From: an uncultured Lachnospiraceae bacterium
Lineage (GTDB): Bacteria; Bacillota; Clostridia; Lachnospirales; Lachnospiraceae
Direction: 5' to 3'
NCBI GenBank assembly: GCA_900555195.1
Contig: USKC01000056.1
Location: 1 to 13,127 of the forward strand
Length of the DNA: 13,127 nt
Part shown: positions 1-6,382 of the stretch, one piece after another
How the letters are laid out: each line of letters begins with the position of its first letter
Position numbering within the stretch: position 1 is the stretch's first letter
Notes under the pieces: model-generated
The model's input: only the letters and a program-made list of their open reading frames with translations
Database searches by the model: none
What the model was told of the DNA's origin: nothing
Program-made: the position numbers and the translations under genes

Positions 1-22
1 AAAAATGGAGCCATTGCTCCAT
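1..22 (-). terminator. Rho-independent terminator of the LysR gene
   Basis: Read on the minus strand, a perfect 7-bp stem (ATGGAGC/GCTCCAT, 4-base loop, positions 5-22) runs straight into at least four T residues at the window edge. It lies about 75 bases past the LysR stop codon. A second weak 6-bp hairpin (21-26 with 35-40) sits just upstream. The stem is short and AT-containing, so strength is uncertain. Confidence 0.6.
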
Positions 23-98
23 AGATAATTACTCATCTATTTTGCAACGGCCCCTTCGTTATTGTGTTTATACGAAAAGGTTAATAGTGCCTGTTTTC

Positions 99-1007
99 CT
101 ATTCTCTTCCCTTCTCCCCTTTCACTGCCCTTTCCACCGCCTTCAGGAATTGCTTTACCACATAAGAAGGTTTTTCCGCATGCAGCAGTCCAAAAGGGAT
201 GGTATATCCCCAATCCACCGGCAGGATTTTCAGCAAAGGATGCACATAACGCCAGTTTTCCACAGCCATCAGCACACAGTTATTATTTTCACACTGATTG
301 AATGCCGCCACATCATAAAAATCAAAATCCACAATCTGTATCTGAGGATGGTTCTTCCAGATATCATCCCGAAGCATATCCACATAATGGCTCCAGTCCC
401 TGCGCATGAGCATCAGCTTCTCCCCGTACAGCTCCTGCACCGTCAAACTTTCTTTCTGTGCCAGCCTGTGATGGATCGAAACCGCACAGGAAATCGGCTC
501 CCTGGAAAGTTCCAGGCCAGCGCACCTGCGCAGCTGCAGCATAGTTTCGTCAAAAATGCCTGCCACCACATCTATATTCTGCCCCAGATTTGCCAAGATC
601 TCACGGGCATTTTCCGGCGTGTTGTCAAACGGAATCAGCCGAAACTTCGTATCCGGGCAATATTCCTGCAGCTTTGGCCACAGATCCACCAACACCTGCG
701 CGGGCGTCATAGGAGACGTCCCTATCCGGATGACGTTCCCGCTTTCCTGCATCGCATTTTTCGCCCTCGTTACAGAGTCCTTACAATATTGAATGATATA
801 TTTCGCATCCTGGTACAGGGATTGCCCGGCCTTGGTCAGAACCAATCCTCGATGCGTCCGGATAAACAGCTGCAGATCCAGATTCTCTTCCAGCAGGTTG
901 ATCTGCTTAATGACAGCGGGCGGAGAAATATACAGTTTTTCCGCTGCCTTATTAAAGCTTCCCGACTCCACCACGCACAGGAAGGTTTCAAGCTGAGGGT
1001 TATACAT
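99..1007 (-). CDS. LysR-family transcriptional regulator
   Basis: A 302-residue protein, the usual LysR length. Residues 1-60 form the N-terminal winged helix-turn-helix: the stretch around FLCVVESGSFNKAAEKLYIS matches the LysR DNA-binding helix pattern, followed by the 'LEENLDLQLFIRTHRGLVLT' wing region. Residues from about 88 onward form the effector-binding domain (for example 'VIRIGTSPM' starting its first strand). The ATG at 1007 was chosen because the HTH begins right after it and AAGGATGG lies 8-9 bases upstream; an in-frame ATG at 1019 has no usable spacing. The gene is divergent from the aldo/keto reductase at 1390, the classic layout for a LysR protein controlling its neighbour, so that operon is the likely target. 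The effector is unknown. No defect is visible. Confidence 0.93.
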   Translation of the reverse strand: MYNPQLETFLCVVESGSFNKAAEKLYISPPAVIKQINLLEENLDLQLFIRTHRGLVLTKAGQSLYQDAKYIIQYCKDSVTRAKNAMQESGNVIRIGTSPMTPAQVLVDLWPKLQEYCPDTKFRLIPFDNTPENAREILANLGQNIDVVAGIFDETMLQLRRCAGLELSREPISCAVSIHHRLAQKESLTVQELYGEKLMLMRRDWSHYVDMLRDDIWKNHPQIQIVDFDFYDVAAFNQCENNNCVLMAVENWRYVHPLLKILPVDWGYTIPFGLLHAEKPSYVVKQFLKAVERAVKGEKGRE

Positions 1008-1389
1008 GACGGTCACCATCCTTCCGGTCTTTTCATTTCTCGCTAACAGTGCAGACAGGAATGCCAGACGGGTCTGCACTGTTCTATTTCACGCAACAAT
1101 TATCTGTATTTTTCAGTTTTTCATGAAATTTATCAGAATATATTCTATATTTTATTTTGTTTACAATGTATATGTCAACCCGCAATCGGAGATGGGGATG
1201 TATACCAAGCTACTGCTCAGCCCTCACAATCCTGTTAACCTCTACGTTCAAACACCATAACGAATGGAAACTTCCGCTCCTGCAAGATGCCGGATACAAT
1301 AAAATCAGACTTACCGGAAAGCTCGGAATTCCCATATGGTATGGATATTTCCGCTTCTCCGAATCCACGTTCAGAAAGGAAGGATCTAT
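1008..1389. promoter_or_regulatory. Divergent LysR / aldo-keto reductase control region
   Basis: This 382-base gap holds no convincing gene. Its left part (1100-1175) is AT-rich and contains a perfect 12-base palindrome, AGAATATATTCT, at 1135-1146, a plausible LysR box core. On the minus strand TTGTAA and TATATT with an 18-base spacer (about 1140-1170) could be the LysR promoter and would overlap that palindrome. On the plus strand, TACAAT at 1295-1300 is a possible -10 for the reductase operon but lacks a good -35, as expected of an activator-dependent promoter. All assignments are by eye. Confidence 0.4.
1045..1083 (-). repeat. Perfect 12-bp inverted repeat in the LysR leader
   Basis: AACAGTGCAGAC (1045-1056) and GTCTGCACTGTT (1072-1083) are exact complements around a 15-base loop. 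It sits 38 bases upstream of the LysR start codon, inside the presumed 5' untranslated region. No T-run follows on either strand, so it is not a standard terminator. It could be an RNA hairpin acting on LysR expression or an operator. Confidence 0.6.
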
Positions 1390-2244
1390 ATGGAATATGC
1401 AACGCTCAACAATGGTGTCAAAATGCCTCGCCTGGGGTATGGGGTATATCAGGTAAACAGCGAAGAATGTGAACGCTGCGTGCTGGATGCGATCAGCGTA
1501 GGCTACCGGGCGATCGATACGGCCCAGTCCTATGGAAACGAGGAGGCTGTAGGCAGAGCAATAGCCAAATGCGGCGTGCCGAGAAGCGAACTTTTCTTAA
1601 CAACCAAGGTATGGATCTCCAATGCCGGATATGAAAAGGCAAAGGCTTCCATCGATAAATCCCTCAGAAATCTTCAGACCGATTATATTGATCTGCTGCT
1701 CATCCATCAGCCCTTCGGCGACTACTACGGAACCTATCGGGCCATGGAAGAAGCTTATCGGGCAGGAAAGCTTCGGGCGATCGGCGTATCTAATTTTTAT
1801 CCGGATCGTCTGATCGATCTGTGCCAGTTCGTGGAAGTAACCCCGGCCGCCAATCAGGTGGAAACCCATGTGTTCCAGCAGCAGAAGGTTCCTCATGAAT
1901 ATATGAAGAAGTACGGCGTACAGCATGAATCCTGGGGGCCTTTCGCGGAAGGCAGAAAGGATTTCTTCTCCAATCCCGTGCTGACCGAGATCGGGGCCAA
2001 ATATGGCAAGTCCTCTGCGCAGGCCGCTCTGCGGTTCCTTCTGCAGTCCGATGTGGTCGTCATCCCTAAGTCCACGCACAGGGAGCGGATGGAACAGAAT
2101 CTGAACGTCTTCGATTTTACCCTGAGTGAAGAGGATATGAACGCCATCCGCGCGCTGGATGAAGGCGAGAGCCTGTTCTTCTCCCACTATGATCCCGCAA
2201 CCGTGGAAATGCTGACCAACATGGGCAAAACCAGAAAGGTCTGA
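1390..2244 (+). CDS. Aldo/keto reductase
   Basis: A 284-residue cytosolic NAD(P)H-dependent reductase of aldehydes and ketones, (beta/alpha)8 barrel. The AKR signatures are all present: 'GYRAIDTAQSYGNE' with catalytic Asp43 and Tyr48, 'LTTKVW' with Lys72, 'LLLIHQP' with His105 (complete tetrad), the 'AIGVSNF' strand, 'NQVETHVF', and the 'IPKSTHRERMEQN' motif near the C terminus that binds the cofactor 2'-phosphate or adenine. The general pattern resembles the 2,5-diketo-gluconate reductase / prostaglandin F synthase-like group (AKR5). The start at 1390 is chosen for the standard N terminus and the AGGAAGGA box 6 bases upstream. It is the first gene of a three-gene operon and is divergent from a LysR gene. 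The physiological substrate is not readable from sequence. Confidence 0.95.
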   Translation: MEYATLNNGVKMPRLGYGVYQVNSEECERCVLDAISVGYRAIDTAQSYGNEEAVGRAIAKCGVPRSELFLTTKVWISNAGYEKAKASIDKSLRNLQTDYIDLLLIHQPFGDYYGTYRAMEEAYRAGKLRAIGVSNFYPDRLIDLCQFVEVTPAANQVETHVFQQQKVPHEYMKKYGVQHESWGPFAEGRKDFFSNPVLTEIGAKYGKSSAQAALRFLLQSDVVVIPKSTHRERMEQNLNVFDFTLSEEDMNAIRALDEGESLFFSHYDPATVEMLTNMGKTRKV

Positions 2245-2258
2245 GAAAGGAGCCCCTT

Positions 2259-3005
2259 ATGACAAACAGCTTATACAGGCGCCTTGGAGCGATCGGCCTT
2301 TCGCTCCTCTTCGCCTTTTCCATCACCGCCTGCGGCAATTCGGAAAGCACAGCGGCGGTTCCTTCTTCCGCTGCAGCACAGGATGAGACCGCTTCTTCCT
2401 CTGAGACGCAGGATGCAGACGCTTCTTCAGAAATACAGGGAAGTGAAACCACAGATGCGGGCGGAAGCAATATCCTGATCGCTTATTTCACCGCAGCGGA
2501 GAACAGCGGTGTGGATGCGGTGGCATCCGCCAGCTATTCGACGGTAAACGGCCAGGCCGTTGGCCGCCTTCGCGCCATCGCCGATATGATTCAGGAAAAT
2601 GTGGGCGGCGATCTGTTTTCCATCCGCACTTCCACTGTATATCCTGCGGACGGCGGGGAACTCATCGAATTTGCCGCCCAGGAGCAGGATGAAAACGCCC
2701 GCCCGGAACTCACCTCCCATATTGAGAATCCGGAGCAATATGATGTCATCTTTATCGGATATCCTAACTGGTGGGCAGATATGCCCATGGCGGTATACAG
2801 CTTTTTCGACGAATATGATTTCTCCGGCAAAACCATCATCCCTTTTAATGTCCACAATGGCAGCCGGTTTTCACGCACCATCCAAACCATCCAGGAACTG
2901 GAGCCGGACGCAGAGGTGATCGAGGACGGCTTCACCATCAACGAACGGGATGTGCCGGACGCAGCAGCAGATGTGGCCTCCTGGCTGGAGGGGCTGGGAT
3001 ATTGA
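2259..3005 (+). CDS. Flavodoxin-family lipoprotein
   Basis: A 248-residue exported protein. Residues 1-24 are a lipoprotein signal peptide ending in a lipobox (SITAC, lipidated Cys25). A Ser/Ala/Glu/Asp-rich linker follows to about residue 70, then a flavodoxin-like domain (Flavodoxin_4 type): strand 'NILIAYFTAAENSG' at 71-84, 'VGGDLFSIRT', 'YDVIFIGYPNWWADMP' forming the second flavin loop, and 'GKTIIPFNVHNGSRF'. The phosphate loop is unusual (TAAENSG instead of the common S/T-x-T-G-N-T), and a roughly 20-residue insertion follows it, so FMN binding is likely but not certain. The start codon has GAAAGGAG 8 bases upstream, 14 bases after the reductase stop, showing cotranscription. Its predicted place is the outer face of the cytoplasmic membrane, where an electron donor would have to cross the membrane. 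Confidence 0.9.
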   Translation: MTNSLYRRLGAIGLSLLFAFSITACGNSESTAAVPSSAAAQDETASSSETQDADASSEIQGSETTDAGGSNILIAYFTAAENSGVDAVASASYSTVNGQAVGRLRAIADMIQENVGGDLFSIRTSTVYPADGGELIEFAAQEQDENARPELTSHIENPEQYDVIFIGYPNWWADMPMAVYSFFDEYDFSGKTIIPFNVHNGSRFSRTIQTIQELEPDAEVIEDGFTINERDVPDAAADVASWLEGLGY

Positions 3006-3024
3006 TGGAAAGGAGGGAAGCAAG

Positions 3025-4011
3025 ATGAAAAAACTGCATCTCCTTTTCCTCTCCGCCCTGTGTGTCTTCCTCTTGTTCCTCGGAGGCTGTTCCCAGGCTG
3101 ATGGAGAGCGCGCTTCCATGGAAGAAAAAACTTCCGTGGAAGAAAAAGCTTCTATGGAAGAAGAAACTTCCATGGAAGAAGAAATATCCGCTGCACCTTC
3201 TACACAGGCCCCCGTTCAAACCGCTGTGCCTTCCTCCTCTGCCGCCGTCATAGAGGGAGATGAGGAAACGCCCTCTTCGGAGCGTTCTGAGGCCGTGCCT
3301 ACCGGGCTGGTCGCAGAGCAAATCCTGGAAGGGGAGACCGGCACGATCCATTACAGCTATTATCTGCCGGAAGACTATGACGGGGCCCGGACCTATCCCC
3401 TGGTGATGGTGATGCCCGGATACGACATGATGTGGTTCGGCGAAGATTCTTCCGGTTCCAATCTGAACTGGCGCGGATTTCTTAACTGGACGAAGCTGGA
3501 GGAAGATCTGATCGTTGTTTCCGCTCAACTTACCGACTGGGGAGAGACTTCCGCCATGCAGGCCATCGAACTGACGGAATATTTTCTGGAACACTTCTCC
3601 GTAGATCCGGCTCGGGTCTATGCGGCCGGTTACTCTGCAGGGGGCGAAACCATGTCCCAGGCAGTATCCATGCGGCCGGATCTGTATGCCGCCTATCTGC
3701 ATGGGGCTTCTCAATGGGACGGCGACTATGCTCCCATCGCCCAAAATGGCGTGGCCGTCTATATCTTCATGGCCGAAAACGATGAGTATTATGGTTCCGA
3801 ACGGGCCCGGGATGCATACGAACAGCTTCATGAAGCATACTTGAATGAAGGTTGGGATGAGGCGTCAATCAGCCAGGTGCTGCAGGTGGAGATTCCGGAT
3901 AACAGTTACTTCAATGAGCGCGGGATTACCGGCAATTATCATGGCGGCGGAAATGTGCTGTTCGATGATACATCCATTCTGGACTGGATCCTTTCCCATA
4001 GCAAAACGTGA
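3025..4011 (+). CDS. Exported alpha/beta-hydrolase (esterase-like) lipoprotein
   Basis: A 328-residue exported hydrolase. Residues 1-21 form a lipoprotein signal with lipobox LGGC (Cys22). A low-complexity linker (about 25-95) opens with four six-residue repeats of the form S-M/V-E-E-K/E-x. The catalytic domain begins near 'TIHYSYYLPEDYDG' and shows the nucleophile elbow GYSAGG (Ser204), a candidate acid Asp253 in 'MAENDEYYG', and a candidate His306 in 'NYHGGGN'. The 'YPLVMVMPGYDM' oxyanion strand and elbow resemble the PHB-depolymerase / LpqC-like esterases and related prolyl-oligopeptidase-fold enzymes. The ATG at 3025 has AAAGGAGG 7-8 bases upstream and lies 19 bases after the flavodoxin stop, so it is the third gene of the operon. 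The substrate is unknown; an acyl ester outside the cell is the best guess. Confidence 0.88.
   Translation: MKKLHLLFLSALCVFLLFLGGCSQADGERASMEEKTSVEEKASMEEETSMEEEISAAPSTQAPVQTAVPSSSAAVIEGDEETPSSERSEAVPTGLVAEQILEGETGTIHYSYYLPEDYDGARTYPLVMVMPGYDMMWFGEDSSGSNLNWRGFLNWTKLEEDLIVVSAQLTDWGETSAMQAIELTEYFLEHFSVDPARVYAAGYSAGGETMSQAVSMRPDLYAAYLHGASQWDGDYAPIAQNGVAVYIFMAENDEYYGSERARDAYEQLHEAYLNEGWDEASISQVLQVEIPDNSYFNERGITGNYHGGGNVLFDDTSILDWILSHSKT
3115..3186 (+). repeat. Four tandem 18-base repeats in a lipoprotein linker
   Basis: Four consecutive in-frame 18-base units (3115, 3133, 3151, 3169) encode SMEEKT, SVEEKA, SMEEET and SMEEEI just after the lipidated cysteine. Units differ by a few bases each. Copy number could vary by slippage without breaking the frame and would only change the length of the tether. 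Confidence 0.85.
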
Positions 4012-4037
4012 CCGTTCAATCCGGCCTGTCCGGGCGG

Positions 4038-4068
4038 TTGCGGCAAAGCAAGCCATCTATCCTATAAT
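4038..4068 (+). promoter_or_regulatory. Possible promoter before the iron-sulfur flavoprotein-like gene
   Basis: A consensus -10 (TATAAT, 4063-4068) lies 27 bases upstream of the next start codon. The only -35-like hexamers are TTGCGG (4038-4043, 19-base spacer) or GCGGCA (17-base spacer), both weak. The 84-base gap after the hydrolase suggests an independent transcript start; no clear terminator for the upstream operon is visible. Confidence 0.35.
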
Positions 4069-4095
4069 TTTATTATCAGATAAGTGAGGAAAATC

Positions 4096-4731
4096 ATGAA
4101 AGTATTATTAGTAAACGGCAGCCCGCACAGGGAGGGATGCACCTACACGGCCCTCTGCGAGGTTTCTGACACACTCAACCAAAACGGCATCGACACAGAT
4201 GTATTCTGGATAGGCAACCGGCCGATCTGTGGCTGTATCGCCTGCCATCAGTGCACAGGCCGAAACCGCTGTGTGCTTAACGATACCGTCAATGAATTTC
4301 TGGATATTGCCGGGGATTATGACGGCTTCGTATTCGGTTCCCCGGTACATTGGGGCGGCGCTTCCGGCGCCATCACCTCTTTTTTGGATCGCGCCTTTTA
4401 TGCGGATTTAAACGGAGGCGGGAACCGGTTTTATCTGAAACCCGCCGCCCTGGCCATCTCCGCCAGGCGTGCCGGGACCACTGCTACCTGGGATCAACTG
4501 AACAAATATTTCGGCCTGATGCAGATGCCCATCATCACTTCCAGGTACTGGAATATGGTGCACGGAACCACTCCGGAAGAGGTAAAGCAGGACCTGGAAG
4601 GCATACAGACTATGCGCGTTCTCGGACAAAATATGGCCTATTTCCTGAAATGCATGGAAGTGGGAAAGAAATTCGGCATTCCTCTGCCTCTTCAGGAACC
4701 CTTTGTGTTTACCAATTTTGTCCGCTCTTAA
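4096..4731 (+). CDS. Flavodoxin-fold NAD(P)H reductase with ISF-like cysteine motif
   Basis: A 211-residue cytosolic flavoprotein of the NADPH-dependent FMN reductase / iron-sulfur flavoprotein superfamily. The N terminus MKVLLVNGSPHREGCTYTAL is the family's phosphate-binding loop, and 'YDGFVFGSPVHWGGASGAITSFLDR' is the second flavin-binding region. Between them lie Cys47, Cys50, Cys53 and Cys59 (C-x2-C-x2-C-x5-C). This matches the compact motif that binds a [4Fe-4S] cluster in archaeal and clostridial iron-sulfur flavoproteins; many relatives carry the same spacing without a proven cluster. The ATG at 4096 with GAGG 6 bases upstream is preferred over an in-frame GTG at 4084. Likely role: low-potential electron transfer or quinone/nitro reduction. 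It precedes the DUF4405 membrane gene by 135 bases. Confidence 0.9.
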   Translation: MKVLLVNGSPHREGCTYTALCEVSDTLNQNGIDTDVFWIGNRPICGCIACHQCTGRNRCVLNDTVNEFLDIAGDYDGFVFGSPVHWGGASGAITSFLDRAFYADLNGGGNRFYLKPAALAISARRAGTTATWDQLNKYFGLMQMPIITSRYWNMVHGTTPEEVKQDLEGIQTMRVLGQNMAYFLKCMEVGKKFGIPLPLQEPFVFTNFVRS

Positions 4732-4767
4732 AATGGGTAGTTTTATCCCCATTCCGCTCAAATGCAG

Positions 4768-4781
4768 TTACCTCCAGGTAA
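4768..4781. promoter_or_regulatory. Dyad TTACCT-CC-AGGTAA upstream of DUF4405
   Basis: A 14-base inverted repeat with 6-bp arms lies 85 bases before the DUF4405 start, in a gap without genes. It is positioned like an operator, but no good -35/-10 pair surrounds it. Confidence 0.25.
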
Positions 4782-4816
4782 ACTCCTTGGGTAATCCCAT
4801 ATATCCCCACCGCAAA

Positions 4817-4841
4817 AGCCGCCCGCATCTGCCGGGCGGCT
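4817..4841. repeat. GC-rich hairpin before DUF4405
   Basis: GCCGCCCG (4818-4825) and CGGGCGGC (4833-4840) form a perfect 8-bp stem, extended by an A-T pair, with a 7-base loop. On the plus strand no T-run follows, so it is a poor terminator for the upstream flavoprotein gene. On the minus strand TTTT follows, so it could stop antisense transcripts arriving from the EFR1 gene. It ends 12 bases before the AGGAGG of the DUF4405 gene and may also affect translation. Confidence 0.5.
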
Positions 4842-4866
4842 ATCAAAAACACAGGAGGACTCCACA

Positions 4867-5550
4867 ATGAAGCCCACAACGATCATCAAGTGTATCACCG
4901 ATCTCGCCATGACCATCCTGCTGATGCTGCTCATGGCTTTTGAACTGGTTGGCAGAACAGCACATGAATGGCTCGGAGCAGCCCTGTTCCTGCTGTTCAT
5001 TCTGCATCATGTCCTGAACAGACAGTGGATTCGCAATCTGACGAAAGGACGTTATACGCCTTTCCGGACGCTCCAGACCATCTCTGCCGTCCTGGTGCTT
5101 CTTTCCATGCTGGCGTCCTTGCTCAGCGCGGTGCTCATTTCCAGATATGTATTTGCCTTCCTGCCCATAAACGGCGGAGCAAGTTTTGGCAGAACGCTGC
5201 ACATGCTTTCCGCTTACTGGGGCTTCCTCTTCCTGTCCCTGCATCTGGGCCTGAACTGGACGGTCATGATGGGAATTGCCAAAAAGCTTCTTCCAAAGCT
5301 GCCCCGTTTTTGCACCATTTTGGCACGGCTGGCTGCTTTCTGCATCGCAGTCTATGGAATCTATGCCCTCTTCCGGAGAGATCTGCCGGATTATCTGTTC
5401 CTGCGCAGCCATTTTGTCTTCTTCGATTATGAAGAGCCCCGCCTGTTTTTCTTTCTGGATTATCTGGCCATCATGGGCCTGTTCATCTGTATCGGCTACC
5501 TCTGCGGGAAAGGCGCACAGCAGATTAAACCCGGCAGTTCGAGGCGATAA
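4867..5550 (+). CDS. DUF4405 integral membrane protein, candidate di-heme cytochrome b
   Basis: A 227-residue membrane protein with about five hydrophobic helices (roughly 10-30, 34-50, 70-98, 112-135, 150-170, and one at 195-213). The 'HEWLGAALFLLFILHHVLN' stretch is typical of DUF4405 proteins. Histidines His33 and His47 lie 14 residues apart in one helix, and His112 and His126 are also 14 apart in another. That is the spacing used by ferric-reductase-like and b561-like proteins to hold two b hemes across the membrane; His48 is an alternative to His47. I infer transmembrane electron transfer; no nicotinamide or flavin domain is present, so a separate donor is needed. AGGAGG lies 8 bases before the ATG. 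Its 3' end overlaps the convergent EFR1 gene by 26 bases. The function of the family is not established. Confidence 0.87.
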   Translation: MKPTTIIKCITDLAMTILLMLLMAFELVGRTAHEWLGAALFLLFILHHVLNRQWIRNLTKGRYTPFRTLQTISAVLVLLSMLASLLSAVLISRYVFAFLPINGGASFGRTLHMLSAYWGFLFLSLHLGLNWTVMMGIAKKLLPKLPRFCTILARLAAFCIAVYGIYALFRRDLPDYLFLRSHFVFFDYEEPRLFFFLDYLAIMGLFICIGYLCGKGAQQIKPGSSRR

Positions 5551-6289
5551 TATCCTGCAGGGATACATGTTCGTTCCGATATCTGGCTGTTGGATTTTTT
5601 TCCGGGCAATTCAGCCCAATCACTTTCTGCGAGCAGTGATGCGCACAGGCCAGGCAGGTCTGACAGCTTCCAGGCGTAAAGACTGCCTTTCCGCCCTCTA
5701 TATGAATGCTGCCTGAAGGGCAGACCCGGGTACAGATGCCACAGCCAATGCACCCTTCCCCTATCCGGATCAGATGCTGCCAGGCATCCGTCGGAAGCTT
5801 AGCCTGATTGGCCAGGAACTGACGATGCGCCGCCCTGTCCTCATCCGTCACCTCGGAAATGCCGTGTTTGCGTCCATCGATCTCTTCTTTGATCTTCTCC
5901 AGCTGCTCTTCCACCTTTTTATCAATCTTCTGCTGTTCCTGCATGTCAAAGCTGGGAAGCCAGTTATCCACCATCATCACAACCTGAATATATGCAGGAT
6001 GAATGCCGCAGGAACGGCAAAGCTGTTCGGCCAGTTCCGCCGCTCCTCCGTGCCTGTTTCCATAGGTCAGCACCATATAGAAATATTCCGTATCAAACGT
6101 GGCCTTTTCAAGAAATTCCCGCACCATCCCGGGCACCTCATGCCCGTAGACCGGACAGACGATCCCGATGCGATCCGCCTTGAAAGACAGATTGCCGCCG
6201 CTTAGCGCCTGCGGTATGCTCACCAGTTCCTTCTCCAGATATCTGGCCGCATACAGACTATTCCCCGTTGCAGTAAAATAAAAAATCAT
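5525..6289 (-). CDS. EFR1-type flavodoxin-ferredoxin fusion
   Basis: A 254-residue cytosolic electron carrier. The N-terminal flavodoxin-like domain starts at once with 'IFYFTATGNS' (phosphate loop, residues 2-11) and continues through 'IGIVCPVYGHEVPGMVREFL' and 'YMVLTYGN'. A charged helical linker (about 117-140) leads to two [4Fe-4S] motifs: Cys180-183-186-190 followed by Pro (C-x2-C-x2-C-x3-CP) and Cys209-212-215-219. This combination is what annotators call an EFR1-family ferrodoxin. The ATG at 6289 is chosen because GGAGG sits 5 bases upstream and the homology begins there; an in-frame TTG at 6301 overlaps the Shine-Dalgarno. It follows the CMD-like gene by 93 bases on the same strand and may be cotranscribed from the MerR-type promoter at 7208-7238. 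Its partners are unknown. Confidence 0.92.
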   Translation of the reverse strand: MIFYFTATGNSLYAARYLEKELVSIPQALSGGNLSFKADRIGIVCPVYGHEVPGMVREFLEKATFDTEYFYMVLTYGNRHGGAAELAEQLCRSCGIHPAYIQVVMMVDNWLPSFDMQEQQKIDKKVEEQLEKIKEEIDGRKHGISEVTDEDRAAHRQFLANQAKLPTDAWQHLIRIGEGCIGCGICTRVCPSGSIHIEGGKAVFTPGSCQTCLACAHHCSQKVIGLNCPEKNPTARYRNEHVSLQDIIASNCRV

Positions 6290-6305
6290 AACATCCTCCA
6301 ACCCG

Positions 6306-6322
6306 TGCCGTCACAGACGGCA
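6306..6322 (-). promoter_or_regulatory. Hairpin just upstream of the EFR1 ribosome binding site
   Basis: TGCCGT (6306-6311) and ACGGCA (6317-6322) form a perfect 6-bp stem with a 5-base loop. It ends about six bases before the GGAGG of EFR1. It could be an operator half-site pair or a translational hairpin. No regulator can be named. Confidence 0.35.
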
Positions 6323-6343
6323 TCTTCCGTTATAAGGCAGCTC

Positions 6344-6374
6344 GTTACAATTCAGCCTTTGGCCGAATTGTAAC
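6344..6374. repeat. 31-base palindromic repeat, copy 1
   Basis: Perfect 10-base arms GTTACAATTC (6344-6353) and GAATTGTAAC (6365-6374) flank an 11-base centre (AGCCTTTGGCC) that can pair further. It starts 8 bases after the stop of the CMD-like gene, between it and EFR1. An element with identical arms and the same length lies at 12654-12684 in the alcohol dehydrogenase leader. It may shape mRNA ends, act as a protein-binding site, or be a small mobile palindrome. It is not a classic terminator because no T-run follows. Confidence 0.75.
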
Positions 6375-6382
6375 AGCAGCTC

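Noticed and set aside
42..1046. Long plus-strand open frame across the LysR gene
   Set aside because: It is the antisense of a well-recognised LysR gene, has no ribosome site and gives a product rich in His, Arg and Pro with no family resemblance.
2938..3831. Long minus-strand open frame across the hydrolase gene
   Set aside because: It is the shadow of the lipoprotein hydrolase; its repetitive Phe/His/Gly/Ser segment is just the complement of the 18-base repeats.
4038..4068. Third MerR-type promoter (TTGCGG, 19-base spacer, TATAAT)
   Set aside because: The spacer length fits, but the -35 is poor and the spacer has no dyad like the two real candidates.
4817..4841. Intrinsic terminator for the plus-strand flavoprotein gene
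   Set aside because: The stem is strong, but the following plus-strand sequence is TATCAAAAAC without a T-run; it only looks terminator-like on the minus strand.
4843..5568. Minus-strand open frame across DUF4405
   Set aside because: Gln/Glu-rich antisense product with no recognisable domain; the plus-strand gene has a proper Shine-Dalgarno and transmembrane helices.
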